From assembly GCA_004000515.1 (NCBI GenBank), contig CP034537.1:6655501-6719500 (forward strand): DNA of 64,000 nucleotides. The letters run 5' to 3'. The translations under genes and the position numbers were made by a program. A model generated the notes under the pieces. That model ran no database searches, was not told where the DNA came from, and worked only from the letters and a program-made list of their open reading frames with translations. Shown here in pieces: positions 19,376 through 28,957 of this stretch. Positions within the stretch are counted from its first letter, which is position 1. The number at the start of each line of letters is the position of its first letter. Origin of the DNA: Pseudomonas poae. Its GTDB lineage: Bacteria; Pseudomonadota; Gammaproteobacteria; Pseudomonadales; Pseudomonadaceae.

Positions 19376-19408
19376 CGTTCGCGTGTGGAAGTGGGCGCAC
19401 CGTCCACA

Positions 19409-20157
19409 TCAGAGCACCCGACCATCCCACCCCACGGTGACATGGGCCGGCAACGCGCCGCGATGCTCCAGCAGCCACGCATCCAACGTATGCCCCACAT
19501 GCGTCAGTACCCCCTGCTGCGCCCCCGTGTCCTCGATGCTCTGCAACGCCAATGTCAGGTCATTGTGATTGCGCGGTGCCTGGGGCTGTGGCGGCATCGA
19601 ACAATCCAGCACCAGCAGGTCCAGCGGCTCGCGGCGCAGCCATGCCAGTGTCGCCGGGGGAAGGCCAACGGTGTCGGTGAGGTAGGCGATGCGCCGCCCT
19701 GCCCTTCCAACAGGTAGCCCAACGTCAGTTTGGAATGCTGCAACGGCAACGCAGTGACGCTCAACGCGCCAAACTGCCGCGTCTCGAACTCGCTGAATGG
19801 CTGGCTGAAATCGAGGATGCCGGGGTGCTTGTAGAGGTCGGACAGCCCCTCTGGGTCCGCCGGACCATGCACGGGAATCACGAGCCCCTGCCCCCAGCGC
19901 AGGTGCAATAAACCCTGGGCATGATCGGCATGATAGTGAGTCTGGAAAATCCCGTTGAAGCTACGCGGCGGGAAACGTTCGGTGAGGTCGGGCAAGCCGC
20001 TGTCGATCAACCAGCGTTGCTCGCCGCATTCGATCAACGCGCTGCACGGTCGGCGCCGTAGGCGTTCATCGCTGCGGGCCAGGGCGCAGGCCGTGCACTC
20101 GCAGCCATACACCGGGACTTGCCGCGCGTCGCCAGTGCCCAGCAACGTCAGGCGCAT
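19409..20157 (-). CDS. phnP: PhnP phosphodiesterase (C-P lyase pathway), frameshifted
   Basis: Metallo-beta-lactamase-fold enzyme hydrolysing the 5-phosphoribosyl 1,2-cyclic phosphate left by C-P lyase; ~249 aa. The N-terminus MRLTLLGTGDARQVPVYGC with Cys-rich VYGCECTACA is the zinc-site feature of PhnP. FQTHYHADHAQGL is the HxHxDH metal motif. The break at the C run 19697-19699 (one C missing) restores EGQGRRIAYLTDT; the tail then reads LLVLDCSMPPQPQAPRNHND and VLTHVGHTLDAW. Start ATG 20157 overlaps the end of phnN by 10 bases. Last gene of the phn operon. Confidence 0.9.
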
Positions 20158-20719
20158 GCCGAGTGCCCATGGTCCAGGCAGCACAGCAGGCGCTCGACTG
20201 TGTGTGCCAACGGCCCGGAGTTGTCCAACACAAACAACCCCACGCCATTACCCGCGATCAACTCGGCCGTGAAGCGCGCATTGCGCGCCAGGCGCTCTTC
20301 GATATCCGCCAACGACTCACGCCCCGCGCGATCAAGCGCTGGCGCAGCACCGCCTGGTCAACCGTCAGCAGCAACACCAGCGACGTAGGATAGCGCGCGC
20401 GGGTTCGCGCCAGGTGCGCACGCGAGCCGTTGACCAACACGTCTTCTCCCGCCGCCAACCAATCGTCGATCTCGCGAGGAATGCCATAGCACAACCCATT
20501 CGCTCGCCAGCTGAGGGCAAACTGACCCTCGGCCTCCATCGCCGCAAACTGTTCCGGGCTTACACCTTGCGCCGCCTCACCCACAGCCTCCGCCGAACGG
20601 GTGATGACGCGGCGCACAATGCGGCAACCGCGCTCGGCCAAACGCGGGCGTGCGGCATCCAGCAGGCTGTCCTTGCCCGAGCCGGACGGCCCGATGAGAT
20701 AGATCAACCTGCCTGCCAT
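20148..20719 (-). CDS. phnN: Ribose 1,5-bisphosphokinase PhnN, frameshifted
   Basis: Phosphorylates ribose 1,5-bisphosphate to PRPP, joining phosphonate degradation to nucleotide synthesis; ~190 aa, guanylate-kinase-like fold. Walker A is LIGPSGSGKDSLL at residues ~8-20; other family segments are RVITRSAEAVGE and LSWRANGLCYGIP. One C is missing at 20322-20325: restored, the frame reads LIARGRESLADIEERLARN through LFVLDNSGPLAHTVERLL to a TGA at 20148, inside the phnP start. The start ATG at 20719 shares a base with the phnM stop (TGATG). Confidence 0.92.
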
Positions 20720-21864
20720 CAAAACACCCTCTTCGCTTGTCGCCACACTTGTTGCACTACGGGAAGCCCTTCGCGGCTGCGGGCTTGCACCAGGTCGGCG
20801 CGCAGGCCGATGGCGATTTCACCACGATCATTCAACCCCGCCGCTCGCGCAGGCGCCAGGCTGATCATCTTGACCGCGCGCGACAGGTCACCGCCGTCCT
20901 GCTGGTCGGCCAGCACAAAAGCCGCCTGCAACAGGCTGGCCGGGTAGTAGTCACTGGAAAGTATATCCAGCAATCCTTCGGCAGCCAGGCCGGCGGCGGC
21001 CACATTACCCGAGTGCGACCCCCCGCGCACCACGTTCGGCGCGCCCATCAGAACTTTCATGTTCAGCGCCTGGCAGCCCTTCGCTGCCTCGAGCGTGGTG
21101 GGGAATTCGGCGATGGTCATGCCGTAGCGTGCCGACTCTTCCACGTGCGCCAAGGTCGCGTCGTCATGGCTGGCGACCGACAAGCCTCGCCCCAGGCAAT
21201 GCTCGACGATGGCCGCACGATACCGGTCGCTATAGGCCTCGGAGTTGGCCTTTTGCAGCACGATGAACGCGTCCATGGTTTCGTCGTTCAGGTGGTACTT
21301 GCCCATGTAGTACTCACGGTACTTGGCTTCGAGCACGAACTGGCGCTGACCCGGCGAGTGGTCCATCACCGACACCAGGCGCACCAGCGGGTTTTCCACC
21401 AGGTCGCGGAAAACGCTGAGGGTGTCCGGGTGGCACAGCTCGCAACGCAGGTGCAGGTGGTGCTCGGCACGGGTCAGCCCGGCGCTTTCTGCCGAGGCGA
21501 TGGCATCGAGCATCGCTGGCAGCTTTTTCATGCGGTTGCCCTTGGGGTTCACGTCGCCGATGGACACCGCGTCGAACACTGTGGTGATGCCCGCCGCGAT
21601 GATCTGCGCGTCGTGGCTGAGCACCGCCGAGGTCGAGGGCCAGTCCACGCCGGGGCGTGGGGTCATGTGTTTTTCCAGGTTATCGGTGTGCAATTCCACC
21701 AGGCCCGGCAGCAGATAATCACCGCCCAGGTCCTGAGCCTGGGGCAACTGGCTGCGGCCTTCGGCGATGTCGACGATCTTGCCGTCGCGCAGCACCACGG
21801 TGCCAAGGAACATGCGATCAGCGGTCACCAGTTGGGCATTGCTGAGGATCTGTTCAGCGGACAT
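20719..21864 (-). CDS. phnM: RPnTP hydrolase PhnM
   Basis: Amidohydrolase-superfamily enzyme that removes pyrophosphate from alkylphosphonate-ribose triphosphate; 381 aa. The metal-binding [47 protein letters not shown] and [13 protein letters not shown] segments are intact, as is the late [15 protein letters not shown]. Start ATG 21864 ([11 protein letters not shown]) lies within the end of phnL, an 11-base overlap; an in-frame ATG at 21885 has no family support. Intact in frame. Downstream it is coupled to phnN. Confidence 0.96.
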   Translation of the reverse strand: MSAEQILSNAQLVTADRMFLGTVVLRDGKIVDIAEGRSQLPQAQDLGGDYLLPGLVELHTDNLEKHMTPRPGVDWPSTSAVLSHDAQIIAAGITTVFDAVSIGDVNPKGNRMKKLPAMLDAIASAESAGLTRAEHHLHLRCELCHPDTLSVFRDLVENPLVRLVSVMDHSPGQRQFVLEAKYREYYMGKYHLNDETMDAFIVLQKANSEAYSDRYRAAIVEHCLGRGLSVASHDDATLAHVEESARYGMTIAEFPTTLEAAKGCQALNMKVLMGAPNVVRGGSHSGNVAAAGLAAEGLLDILSSDYYPASLLQAAFVLADQQDGGDLSRAVKMISLAPARAAGLNDRGEIAIGLRADLVQARSREGLPVVQQVWRQAKRVF

Positions 21865-22576
21865 GGGCGTATTCCTCTTGGGCAACGGGCATCGGGGTCA
21901 TGTCGAAATGGCGGTCGGCTACCGCCTCGCGGGCGGCGCGGTCGTGGAAGATGCCGATCAGCGCAGCGCCAGCCACCTTGGCTTCGTTCATCAGTTCCAG
22001 CACCACCTGCCGGTTGTTGTCGTCGAGGGACGCGGTGGGTTCGTCCAGCAACATCACTGGCCAGGCCACCATGAACCCCCGGGCGATATTCACGCGCTGC
22101 TGCTCACCACCAGAGAAGGTGCCGGGCGCCAGTTGCCACAAGCGTTGGGGGGATATTCAGGCGCGTCAGCAACTGTTCGGCACGCGCCTGGGCTTCGGCC
22201 TTCGACCAGCCACGGGCCAGGGCCGGCTCCATCACTACGTCCAGGCACGCCACGCGGGGATCACCCGCAGGAATTGGCTGACGTAACCGAGGGTTTGCTG
22301 GCGCACCTGCAAAATGTCCCGGGGATCGGCGCCCACTAGCTCCAGCCACTCACCGGCATGCCGCACCCGGATGCTGCCACCGGCCGGTAGATAGTTACCG
22401 TACAGCGTGCGCAACAAGGTGCTTTTACCCGCGCCGGACTGGCCGTGCAGCACCAGGCATTCACCGCCCTTCACGCTGAATTCGACGCCGCGCAGCACGT
22501 TGAGCACCACGCCGTTTTGCTGGTGCAGGGTGAAGGTTTTCGAGAGGTCACGGACCTCGATCAAGACGTCTGTCAT
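21854..22576 (-). CDS. phnL: C-P lyase ABC-type protein PhnL, two compensating frameshifts
   Basis: ABC ATPase-like subunit of the C-P lyase system, ~240 aa, thought to help PhnGHI form the ribose-phosphonate bond. Walker A is [13 protein letters not shown]. The ABC signature is [16 protein letters not shown] and Walker B is [13 protein letters not shown] missing base in the run 22256-22259 puts the middle third ([20 protein letters not shown]) out of frame. An extra base in the six-G run 22147-22152 returns it; corrected, the join is [13 protein letters not shown]. Start ATG 22576 overlaps the phnK stop. The compensating pair restores the normal C-terminus. Confidence 0.93.
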
Positions 22577-23346
22577 GGCTGCAATACCGAAGACACCAGC
22601 AGTTGAGAGTAAGGGTGCTGTGGATCGTCGAGGATCTGGTCAGTGAGCCCGGTTTCCACCACCCGCGAGCGACGCATCACCATCAGGCGATCCGCCAGCA
22701 GGCGCGCCACGGCGAGGTCGTGGGTGACGATCACCACCGCCAGGTCCAGCTCACGCACCAGGCCACGCAGCAGGTCCAGCAGACGCGCTTGCACCGACAC
22801 ATCCAGGCCGCCGGTGGGTTCGTCCATGAACACCAGACGCGGGCTGGAGACCAGGTTGCGGGCGATTTGCAGGCGCTGCTGCATCCCGCCAGAGAACGTG
22901 CGCGGCAAGTCATCGATGCGTTGCGGCTCGATTTCCACCTGGGCCAGCCACTCCAGGCCGGCACCGCGCAGCTGCGCGTAATTACGCACGCCTTGCGCCA
23001 TCAGCCGCTCGCCGATGTTGGCCCCGGCCGACACGCCCATTCGCAAACCGTCCCGCGGGTTCTGCTCGACAAACCCCCATTCGGTGCGCAGCAAGGTGCG
23101 GCGTTCGGCTTCACTGGCGCTGTACAGGTCCAGCCATTCGCCGTCCTGGCTGCGGTAGCCGATGCTGCCCGCCTGGGGTGGCAAACGCCCGCTCAGCAAC
23201 GAGAGCAAGGTGGACTTGCCCGAGCCGGACTCGCCGACAATCCCCAGCACTTCGCCGGGGTACAGATCAAAGCTCACGCCCTGGCAGCCCGTCTCCGGGC
23301 CGTACAACAGCGACAGGTCACGCACTTGAAGCAAAGGCTGGCTCAC
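22573..23346 (-). CDS. phnK: C-P lyase ABC-type protein PhnK
   Basis: ABC ATPase that docks on the PhnGHIJ core complex; 257 aa, usual length. Walker A is [17 protein letters not shown] near residue 37. The signature is [16 protein letters not shown], Walker B is [12 protein letters not shown], and the switch His is in VTHDL. The start is taken as a GTG at 23346 because it forms a GTGA overlap with the phnJ stop and begins [11 protein letters not shown], as in relatives; a farther ATG at 23394 would lie inside phnJ. Intact. Confidence 0.94.
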   Translation of the reverse strand: MSQPLLQVRDLSLLYGPETGCQGVSFDLYPGEVLGIVGESGSGKSTLLSLLSGRLPPQAGSIGYRSQDGEWLDLYSASEAERRTLLRTEWGFVEQNPRDGLRMGVSAGANIGERLMAQGVRNYAQLRGAGLEWLAQVEIEPQRIDDLPRTFSGGMQQRLQIARNLVSSPRLVFMDEPTGGLDVSVQARLLDLLRGLVRELDLAVVIVTHDLAVARLLADRLMVMRRSRVVETGLTDQILDDPQHPYSQLLVSSVLQP

Positions 23347-24185
23347 TGGTTGTTCTCCTTGACCCGCTGGGCGCAATACCACGTGTCGGAACACACAAAA
23401 CTCTGGGTGCCGGCATCGTCCAGAATCAGCTCATCGAGGAACGACTCATGGCTGCCGCAAATGGCGCAGTTGTGCGCCCACTGCTGCACTTCGAAGGGGT
23501 GGTCCTCAAAGTCGAGGCTGGTGACCTGGGTATACGGCGGCACCGCGTACAGGCGCTTTTCGCGACCGGCACCGAACAGCATCAGCGCCGGGCTCATGTC
23601 GAGTTTGGGGTTGTCGAATTTGGGGATCGGCGACGGGTCCATCACGTAGCGCTCGTCCACCATCACCGGATAGGCGTAGCTGGTGGCGATGTGGCCGAAG
23701 GTGGCGATGTCTTCGTAGAGCTTCACGTGCATCACCCCGTAATCGTTGAGGGCGTGCATGATGCGGGTCTCGGTTTCCGAGGGTTCGATAAAGCGCAGCG
23801 GCTCGGGAATCGGCACCTGGTAAACCATGATCTGGTCGGCCTGCAGCGGCGTTTCCGGGATGCGGTGACGGGTCTGGATGACTGTGGCCTCCGGCGTTGC
23901 CTCGGTGGTGGCAATGCCCGCGGTGCGCGCGAAAAAGCGGCGGATCGACACCGCGTTGGTGGTGTCGTCGGCGCCCTGGTCAATGACTTTAAGCACGTCA
24001 TCCGCGCCGAGGATCGCGGCGGTCAATTGCATGCCGCCGGTGCCCCAGCCGTAGGGCAAGGGCATCTCGCGGCCACCAAACGGCACCTGGTAACCGGGGA
24101 TCGCCACGGCCTTGAGCAGGGCACGGCGGATCATGCGTTTGGTCTGTTCGTCGAGGTAGGCGAAGTTGTAGGCGGCGTCATTCAT
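23343..24185 (-). CDS. phnJ: Alpha-D-ribose 1-methylphosphonate 5-phosphate C-P lyase PhnJ
   Basis: Radical-SAM-type enzyme that breaks the carbon-phosphorus bond; 280 aa against 281 in E. coli. The four conserved cysteines that carry or surround the Fe-S cluster are present as Cys240, Cys243 (NCAICGS), Cys265 and Cys271 (FVCSDTWYC). The Gly-rich PFGGREMPLPYGWGTGGMQL near residue 36 is also intact. The ATG at 24185 overlaps the phnI stop by 8 bases. Part of the PhnGHIJ core complex in the cytoplasm. Confidence 0.97.
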   Translation of the reverse strand: MNDAAYNFAYLDEQTKRMIRRALLKAVAIPGYQVPFGGREMPLPYGWGTGGMQLTAAILGADDVLKVIDQGADDTTNAVSIRRFFARTAGIATTEATPEATVIQTRHRIPETPLQADQIMVYQVPIPEPLRFIEPSETETRIMHALNDYGVMHVKLYEDIATFGHIATSYAYPVMVDERYVMDPSPIPKFDNPKLDMSPALMLFGAGREKRLYAVPPYTQVTSLDFEDHPFEVQQWAHNCAICGSHESFLDELILDDAGTQSFVCSDTWYCAQRVKENNQ

Positions 24186-25254
24186 GGCTCGGGCCCTCGG
24201 CCGGTTGGCGCAGTTTGCGGATCAGCTCCAGCTCGGACTGGAAGTCCACGTAGTGCGGTAACTTGAGGTGCGAGACAAAACCCGCCGCCTCGACGTTGTC
24301 GCAGTGGGCCAACACAAATTCCTCGCGCTGGGCCGGTGAGACGATTTCTTCGTTGTATTCCCCAGCGCGCAGCGAGCGGTCCACCAACGCCATGCCCATG
24401 GCCTTGCGCTCGGCATGCCCGAACGCCAAGCCGTAGCCCCGTGTGAACTGCGCAAGCTCGGTGGCCGAGCCGACGAACTGGTTGACCATCTCGCACTCGG
24501 TCACCTCGATACTGCCCAGGCAGATGGGGAAGCCCAGCTCTTCGGGATCGATCCACACCTCCACGTCGCCAATGCGGATCTCACCGGCAAACGGGTGGTT
24601 GCGCCCATAGCCACGTTGGGTCGAATAGCCCAGCGCCAACAGGAAACCTTCATCGCCACGGGCCAGGGCTTGCAGGCGCTCGGCACGGCTGGCGGGGTAT
24701 TCCAGCGGGTCGCGGGTGATGTCGGCGACGTTGGCGTTGTCGCAGGTTTCGGTCTTGATCAGGCCTTCTTTGGCGAGCAAACCGAGCACCCGCGGGCAGG
24801 CGTCGATGTGCGCATCCGGCGTGGTTTGCGGGCCGGGGTGTTCACCGTCGGCGAGCAACGCGAAATCCAGCAGGCGGTGGGTGTAGTCGAACGTCGGGCC
24901 GAGCAATTGGCCGCCGGGCACGTCCTTGAAGGTGGCCGACAAGCGCCGGCTCAGCAGCATTTGCGAGGTATCAATCGGCAGACTCGGGCTGAAGCGCGGC
25001 AGCGTGGTGCGGTAGGCACGCAGCAGGAAGATCGCTTCCACCAAATCCCCCGCCGCTTGCTTGATTGCCAGCGCAGCGAGTTCCTCGTCGAACAGCGAGC
25101 CTTCGGTCATCACCCGCGCCACGGCCAACGGCAGTTGCTGGCGGATTTGCGTCACGCTCAGTTCAGGAACGGCGGTATCACCCCGGCGTTTTTTGGCCAG
25201 CAGGCGGTGGGCATTGTCGATGGCTTGCTCGCCACCTTTGACGGCTACGTACAT
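24178..25254 (-). CDS. phnI: C-P lyase core subunit PhnI
   Basis: Nucleosidase-type subunit that, with PhnG, H and L, swaps the adenine of ATP for phosphonate; 358 aa (E. coli 354). Family segments: MYVAVKGGEQAIDNAHRLL at the start, GYSTQRGYGRNHPFAGEIR, CLGSIEVTECEMVNQF and GYGLAFGHAERKAM. ATG 25254 overlaps the corrected phnH stop as TGATG. Intact frame. Confidence 0.96.
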   Translation of the reverse strand: MYVAVKGGEQAIDNAHRLLAKKRRGDTAVPELSVTQIRQQLPLAVARVMTEGSLFDEELAALAIKQAAGDLVEAIFLLRAYRTTLPRFSPSLPIDTSQMLLSRRLSATFKDVPGGQLLGPTFDYTHRLLDFALLADGEHPGPQTTPDAHIDACPRVLGLLAKEGLIKTETCDNANVADITRDPLEYPASRAERLQALARGDEGFLLALGYSTQRGYGRNHPFAGEIRIGDVEVWIDPEELGFPICLGSIEVTECEMVNQFVGSATELAQFTRGYGLAFGHAERKAMGMALVDRSLRAGEYNEEIVSPAQREEFVLAHCDNVEAAGFVSHLKLPHYVDFQSELELIRKLRQPAEGPSHE

Positions 25255-25842
25255 CAGGTGCGCTCCTCTGCGACACGGCTGCTACGGGGCAGGCCGATCA
25301 GGTGATGGCCGGCGCTGAACAACACATCCAGGCCACGGGGAAGGCTTCACGGCGCTGGCGCTCTTGCCAGAAGGCTTGTGGCACCGGCAGGGTCACCCGG
25401 CGTTGGGCCTTGATGCCGGGGCCGCGCCAAGCCAGGCCGCGACCGGCTTCCAGGTCGGTGAGCTGGACGAGCAAGGTGCAGGACTGGTCGGGGTAACGGT
25501 CATTGCCGTGGTCGAAGCCGCTGAGGTCGAGCAGGTCCGCCTCCCCAGCAACGCGAATACCGCGTCCTCACGCGTGGGGGTCAGTGGGCAGCCGCAATGG
25601 AAGGCCAGGTTGGCGCGAATCAGCGGTGTGTCGAAACTCGGTGCCAGCCACAGCGGCGTGTCCACATCCAGCAACGCGAGGCACAGGGCATAGGTGGCTG
25701 GCGCCAGCCCGTCGAGGCGCGGCGCAGACGGCAGGTGCTGGATCAATCCGGGTTCGGCCAAGGCCTTGAGCGCTGCACGAAAACCGCGCTGGGCGTCCAG
25801 TACCGGGTCGACGAAAGCCGGTTGCAACAGGTGTGCGTTCAT
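25254..25842 (-). CDS. phnH: C-P lyase core subunit PhnH, two frameshifts
   Basis: Subunit of the PhnGHIJ complex, ~196 aa. The N-terminal part (LLQPAFVDPVLDAQRGFRAA, PTREDAVFALLG) is in frame. One missing base at the C run 25543-25546 and another at the G run 25337-25340 displace the rest. Restored, it reads GEADLLDLSGFDHGNDRYP, RGLAWRGPGIKAQRRVTL and FPRGLDVLFSAGHHLIGLPR, ending with a TGA that overlaps the phnI ATG. The family match across both joins makes sequencing loss far likelier than a dead gene in an otherwise complete operon. Confidence 0.92.
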
Positions 25843-26278
25843 CAGTTTTCTCCTCGCACAAGCGTGAAAAACTCGACTTTGGTGGCGGCGGTGTCGGCTT
25901 CTTTTGCGCGCGGCGTGTGGCCTGGGTATTGGCCAGCGTGGTGATCAATTCGCTGAGCCAGAGGCTCGGCTGGCTGCCCTGCAGATGCGCATCGGCCAAC
26001 GCAGCCAGTTCGGCGTGGACCTTGTCGCGCCCGGCCAGGTAGCTGTAGCCGGTGCGACCGTCGGCCAGGCGCACCACGCAGCGGGTCACGCTCATTTCGC
26101 CGACGTTGAACGCCGCACCCTCGCCGCCCATGCGGCCGCGCACCAGGGTCATGCCAATTTCCGGGGCGCGGATCACGTGGTACTCGGCGTCTTTCAAGGC
26201 GGCTTCGTGGGGTAGCAATTCACTGAGCTGGGCGCGGGCAAGCACGCCAATCCAATGCTGACGCGGGGACAGATTCAT
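25842..26278 (-). CDS. phnG: C-P lyase core subunit PhnG, frameshifted near the end
   Basis: Subunit of the PhnGHIJ complex, ~145 aa. Segments: MNLSPRQHWIGVLARAQLSE, VIRAPEIGMTLVRGRMGGEG, FNVGEMSVTRCVVRL and GYSYLAGRDKVHAELAALAD. One A is missing at 25902-25905. Restored, the tail is RRAQKEADTAATKVEFFTLV, then RGEN and a TGA sharing a base with the phnH ATG. The start at 26278 is preferred over 26290 because GGAG lies six bases before it. It follows phnF directly. Confidence 0.92.
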
Positions 26279-26290
26279 CGGGGTCTCCAT

Positions 26291-26994
26291 TCAAGTCACC
26301 ACTTGGTACTGGAAGCGATCCGAACGGCTGGTGGACTGCGCCAGCTCCACCGGGTGGCCATCGCGATCGCGGGAAAGGGTGAATACGGTGAGGGCCGGCA
26401 AGTGCCGAGGCATCATCAGCAGCGCGGCTTCATCACGATTGGGCAAGCGCGCACCGATCAGGCTGTGGTGCGGGTCAGCGGCAGGTCACGTTCGCGCAGG
26501 TACTGGCGCAAGGAACCGCCGGTGTAGTCGGCCAGCAACGGCGCGCGGCTGGCGCAGTAGCGATGGCGGATCAGGCTGACGGGCTGGTGGTCGAGCTTGC
26601 GCAGGGTTTGCAGCTCGATCATCGGCGCCATCTCGGCGATGCCCAGTTGCAGCGCCTCGTCGCGGCTGGCGTAGCAGTAGCGACGCTTGAGCAACACCGC
26701 CTCGACGCCAACGCCCTGGGCCGACAATGACTGGCTGTAGGACGTCTCGGCGCCCATCGGGTAGATCAGCGGGCGGTCAAGCACCTGGGTGCCCTTGCCC
26801 TGGCGGCGCAACAGGCTGCCTTCGAACACCAACTCATCGATGGCGCGGCGCAACGTGTGACGGTTGACGCCAAAGCGCTCGGCCATGTGCACCTCGCCGG
26901 GCAGGAACTCGCCGGCGCTGTAGCTGGCCAGTTCACGGCGCAGGATATCCGCGAGCTCGCGGTACACCGGTTCTTCTTGTCTAGACAACTGCAT
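26291..26994 (-). CDS. phnF: PhnF, GntR/HutC-family regulator, frameshifted
   Basis: Transcriptional regulator encoded inside the operon, ~234 aa. The winged HTH is at residues ~10-75 (EPVYRELADILRRELAS, MAERFGVNRHTLRRAIDELV, LLRRQGKGTQVLD). A UTRA/HutC effector domain follows. One base is missing at 26467-26468; corrected, the tail reads LTRTHSLIGARLPNRDEAAL to SRSDRFQYQVVT. Start ATG 26994 (MQLSRQEEPVYR). It sits between phnE and phnG as in E. coli. In other bacteria PhnF represses phn genes, so it probably adds a second layer to PhoB control. Confidence 0.9.
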
Positions 26995-27029
26995 GCTTAA
27001 AAAAGCGCCTCGCGGGCACCCCTCCGTCG

Positions 27030-27812
27030 TCAGATGAACTGCTTGCGCAGGCGTTGGGACAGCACGTCGATACAGCTCACCACCACGATGATCACCAGCA
27101 GCACCGCGCAGGTCTGGACGAATTGGAAAGCGCGGATGTTTTCCCACAGGATCACGCCGATCCCGCCCGCGCCGACCATGCCCACCACCGTGGCCGAGCG
27201 CACATTGGCTTCGAAGCGGTACAGCGCGTAGCTCACCCACAGCGGCATGACTTGGGGGATCACGCCGTAGATCACTTCTTGCAATGCGCTGGCGCCAGTC
27301 GCCCGCACGCCTTCAACAGGGCCTGGGTCGATGGCTTCGACGGCTTCGGCAAACAGCTTGGCGAGCACGCCGGTGGTGCTGATCCACAACGCCAGGACAC
27401 CGGCGAATGGGCCGAGGCCGACGGCGACCACAAACAACATGGCGAACACCATTTCATTGATCGAGCGGAACGCGTCCATCACGCGGCGCAGCGGTTGGTG
27501 CACCCACCACGGGGTGATGTTGTCGGCGCACAAGATGCCCAGCGGCACCGAGCAGACAATCGCCAACACCGTGCCCCACAAGGCGATCTGCACGGTGACG
27601 ATCATCTCCTTCAGGTAGGAGCGCCACTCGTGGAAGTCCGGCGGGAAGAAGTCGGCGGCGAAGGTCGCCATGTTTCCCGAGTAGCGGTACAGCGCCAGCG
27701 GGTTCATTTCCGCGCCGTGCCAGGCCCAGGCCAGCAGGACCAGGAACAGGCCCCAGCCGAGGTATTGCGGCCAGGTGCGTTTGCCCACGGCTTCAGCGTG
27801 CAGAGTTGTCAT
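27030..27812 (-). CDS. phnE: Phosphonate ABC transporter permease
   Basis: Inner-membrane permease of the PhnCDE phosphonate importer, 260 aa with about six TM helices. The first is around residues 17-30 ([14 protein letters not shown]). The cytoplasmic coupling loop is [20 protein letters not shown], the EAA-type motif that docks on PhnC. Motifs [15 protein letters not shown] and [19 protein letters not shown] agree with PhnE. ATG 27812 stands just after a REPIN that separates it from phnD. Confidence 0.95.
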   Translation of the reverse strand: MTTLHAEAVGKRTWPQYLGWGLFLVLLAWAWHGAEMNPLALYRYSGNMATFAADFFPPDFHEWRSYLKEMIVTVQIALWGTVLAIVCSVPLGILCADNITPWWVHQPLRRVMDAFRSINEMVFAMLFVVAVGLGPFAGVLALWISTTGVLAKLFAEAVEAIDPGPVEGVRATGASALQEVIYGVIPQVMPLWVSYALYRFEANVRSATVVGMVGAGGIGVILWENIRAFQFVQTCAVLLVIIVVVSCIDVLSQRLRKQFI

Positions 27813-27830
27813 GGTGGTCCTCGATCTGAA

Positions 27831-27920
27831 TGTGGGAGCGGGCTTGCCTGCGATGGCGGTCTGTCAGTCACAAATGTGCTAGCTGATACACCGCTATCGC
27901 AGGCAAGCCAGCTCCCACAG
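27831..27920. repeat. REP pair (REPIN) between phnD and phnE
   Basis: ATGTGGGAGCGGGCTTGCCT (27831-27860, with GCGATGGCGG) and an inverted GAGCTGGCTTGCCTGCGATA-type copy (27892-27920). It lies inside the phn operon directly after the phnD stop, where it would form a 3'-protective hairpin on phnCD mRNA. Confidence 0.88.
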
Positions 27921-27923
27921 GGG

Positions 27924-28925
27924 TTAGCCGTTTGCTGCCGTTTTCTTGTCGAGCTCAGAGATGCGTTGCTGCAGCTTCGCCAGGTCGGCATCGATATCGG
28001 CCAGCTTCTTGGCCTTGTCCGCCGCTTCCAGCTTGTCGTCGGCACTGATGGTGGTGCGCTGTTTGAACAGCTCCAACTGGCGGATCGGCAATAACTGGTC
28101 GTCGTTGGAGGCGAGGAATTTGCCCAGCTGCATGTTCTTCAACACCGCCTTCTCTTCATCGGTGTCGCCGTAGTGGGCGAAGAAATCGCGGATCTTGGTT
28201 TTCTCGCTGTCGCTCAGCGCCTTGCTCCACACCATTGGGTCGGCAGGGATCAACGGCGACTTCCAGATCACTTTGAGCATCGCGGCCTTGTCTGGCTGGG
28301 TGACTTCCAGGCGGTCCCAGCTTTCGGTGTTGAAGGTCGCGACGTCCAACTGCCCCTTGGCCACGCTCAAGGCGTTCACTTCATGGCTGGAGTTGAGGGT
28401 GCGTTTGAACGCGGTGGCGGCATCGACATTGTTCTTGGCGAACACGTAGTAACCGGGCACCAGGTAGCCCGAGGTGGAGTTCGGGTCACCGTTGCCAAAG
28501 GTCAGGTTCTTGGCGTTCTTGAGCATGTCGTCGACGTTGTTGATCGGGCTGTCCTTGCGCACGATCAGCACGCTCCAGTAACCGGCGGCACCGTTGGCTG
28601 CAGCGGTCTGGGCAAAGATCTCGCCGTTGGAGCGGTCCACCGCTTCCATCGCCGCCTTGTTGCCGAGCCAGGCCACATCGACCTTGTTAAAGCGCATGCC
28701 CTGGATCAGGCCGGCGTAGTCGGAGGCGAACGTAGCGTTGATGGTCAGGCCGGTCTTCTTGTGCATGTCATCCAGAAACGGCTGCCAGATGCTCTTGAGG
28801 TTCTGCGAAGACTCGGTGGACATGATGCCGAAGTTGATCGCCTTGTCCGCCGCCTGGGCATTGCCCATCGCGACACTGGCCAGCAACACCGCAGACAGAA
28901 AAACGTGACCGATACGGTTCAACAT
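27924..28925 (-). CDS. phnD: Periplasmic phosphonate-binding protein
   Basis: Solute-binding protein delivering alkylphosphonates to PhnCE, 333 aa. Signal peptide MLNRIGHVFLSAVLLASVAM with cleavage after AQA, then INFGIMSTESSQNLKSIWQP, a PhnD hallmark. Ligand-cleft segments are YWSVLIVRKDSPI and FGNGDPNSTSGYLVPGYYVF. The C-terminus is a charged coiled-coil stretch (LADIDADLAKLQQRISELDK). Start ATG 28925 is chosen over an in-frame ATG at 28961 because the signal peptide begins there. A REPIN begins immediately downstream. Confidence 0.96.
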   Translation of the reverse strand: MLNRIGHVFLSAVLLASVAMGNAQAADKAINFGIMSTESSQNLKSIWQPFLDDMHKKTGLTINATFASDYAGLIQGMRFNKVDVAWLGNKAAMEAVDRSNGEIFAQTAAANGAAGYWSVLIVRKDSPINNVDDMLKNAKNLTFGNGDPNSTSGYLVPGYYVFAKNNVDAATAFKRTLNSSHEVNALSVAKGQLDVATFNTESWDRLEVTQPDKAAMLKVIWKSPLIPADPMVWSKALSDSEKTKIRDFFAHYGDTDEEKAVLKNMQLGKFLASNDDQLLPIRQLELFKQRTTISADDKLEAADKAKKLADIDADLAKLQQRISELDKKTAANG

Positions 28926-28957
28926 GGAATGGATTCCTGTGGGTCGTGGGTAGGGTT

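Noticed and set aside
20737..22074. 445-codon plus-strand frame
   Set aside because: Shadow of phnM and phnL on the other strand.
22141..22350. phnL middle third read as a separate small gene
   Set aside because: The frame changes by -1 and back by +1 within one conserved ABC protein; it is one gene with two indels.
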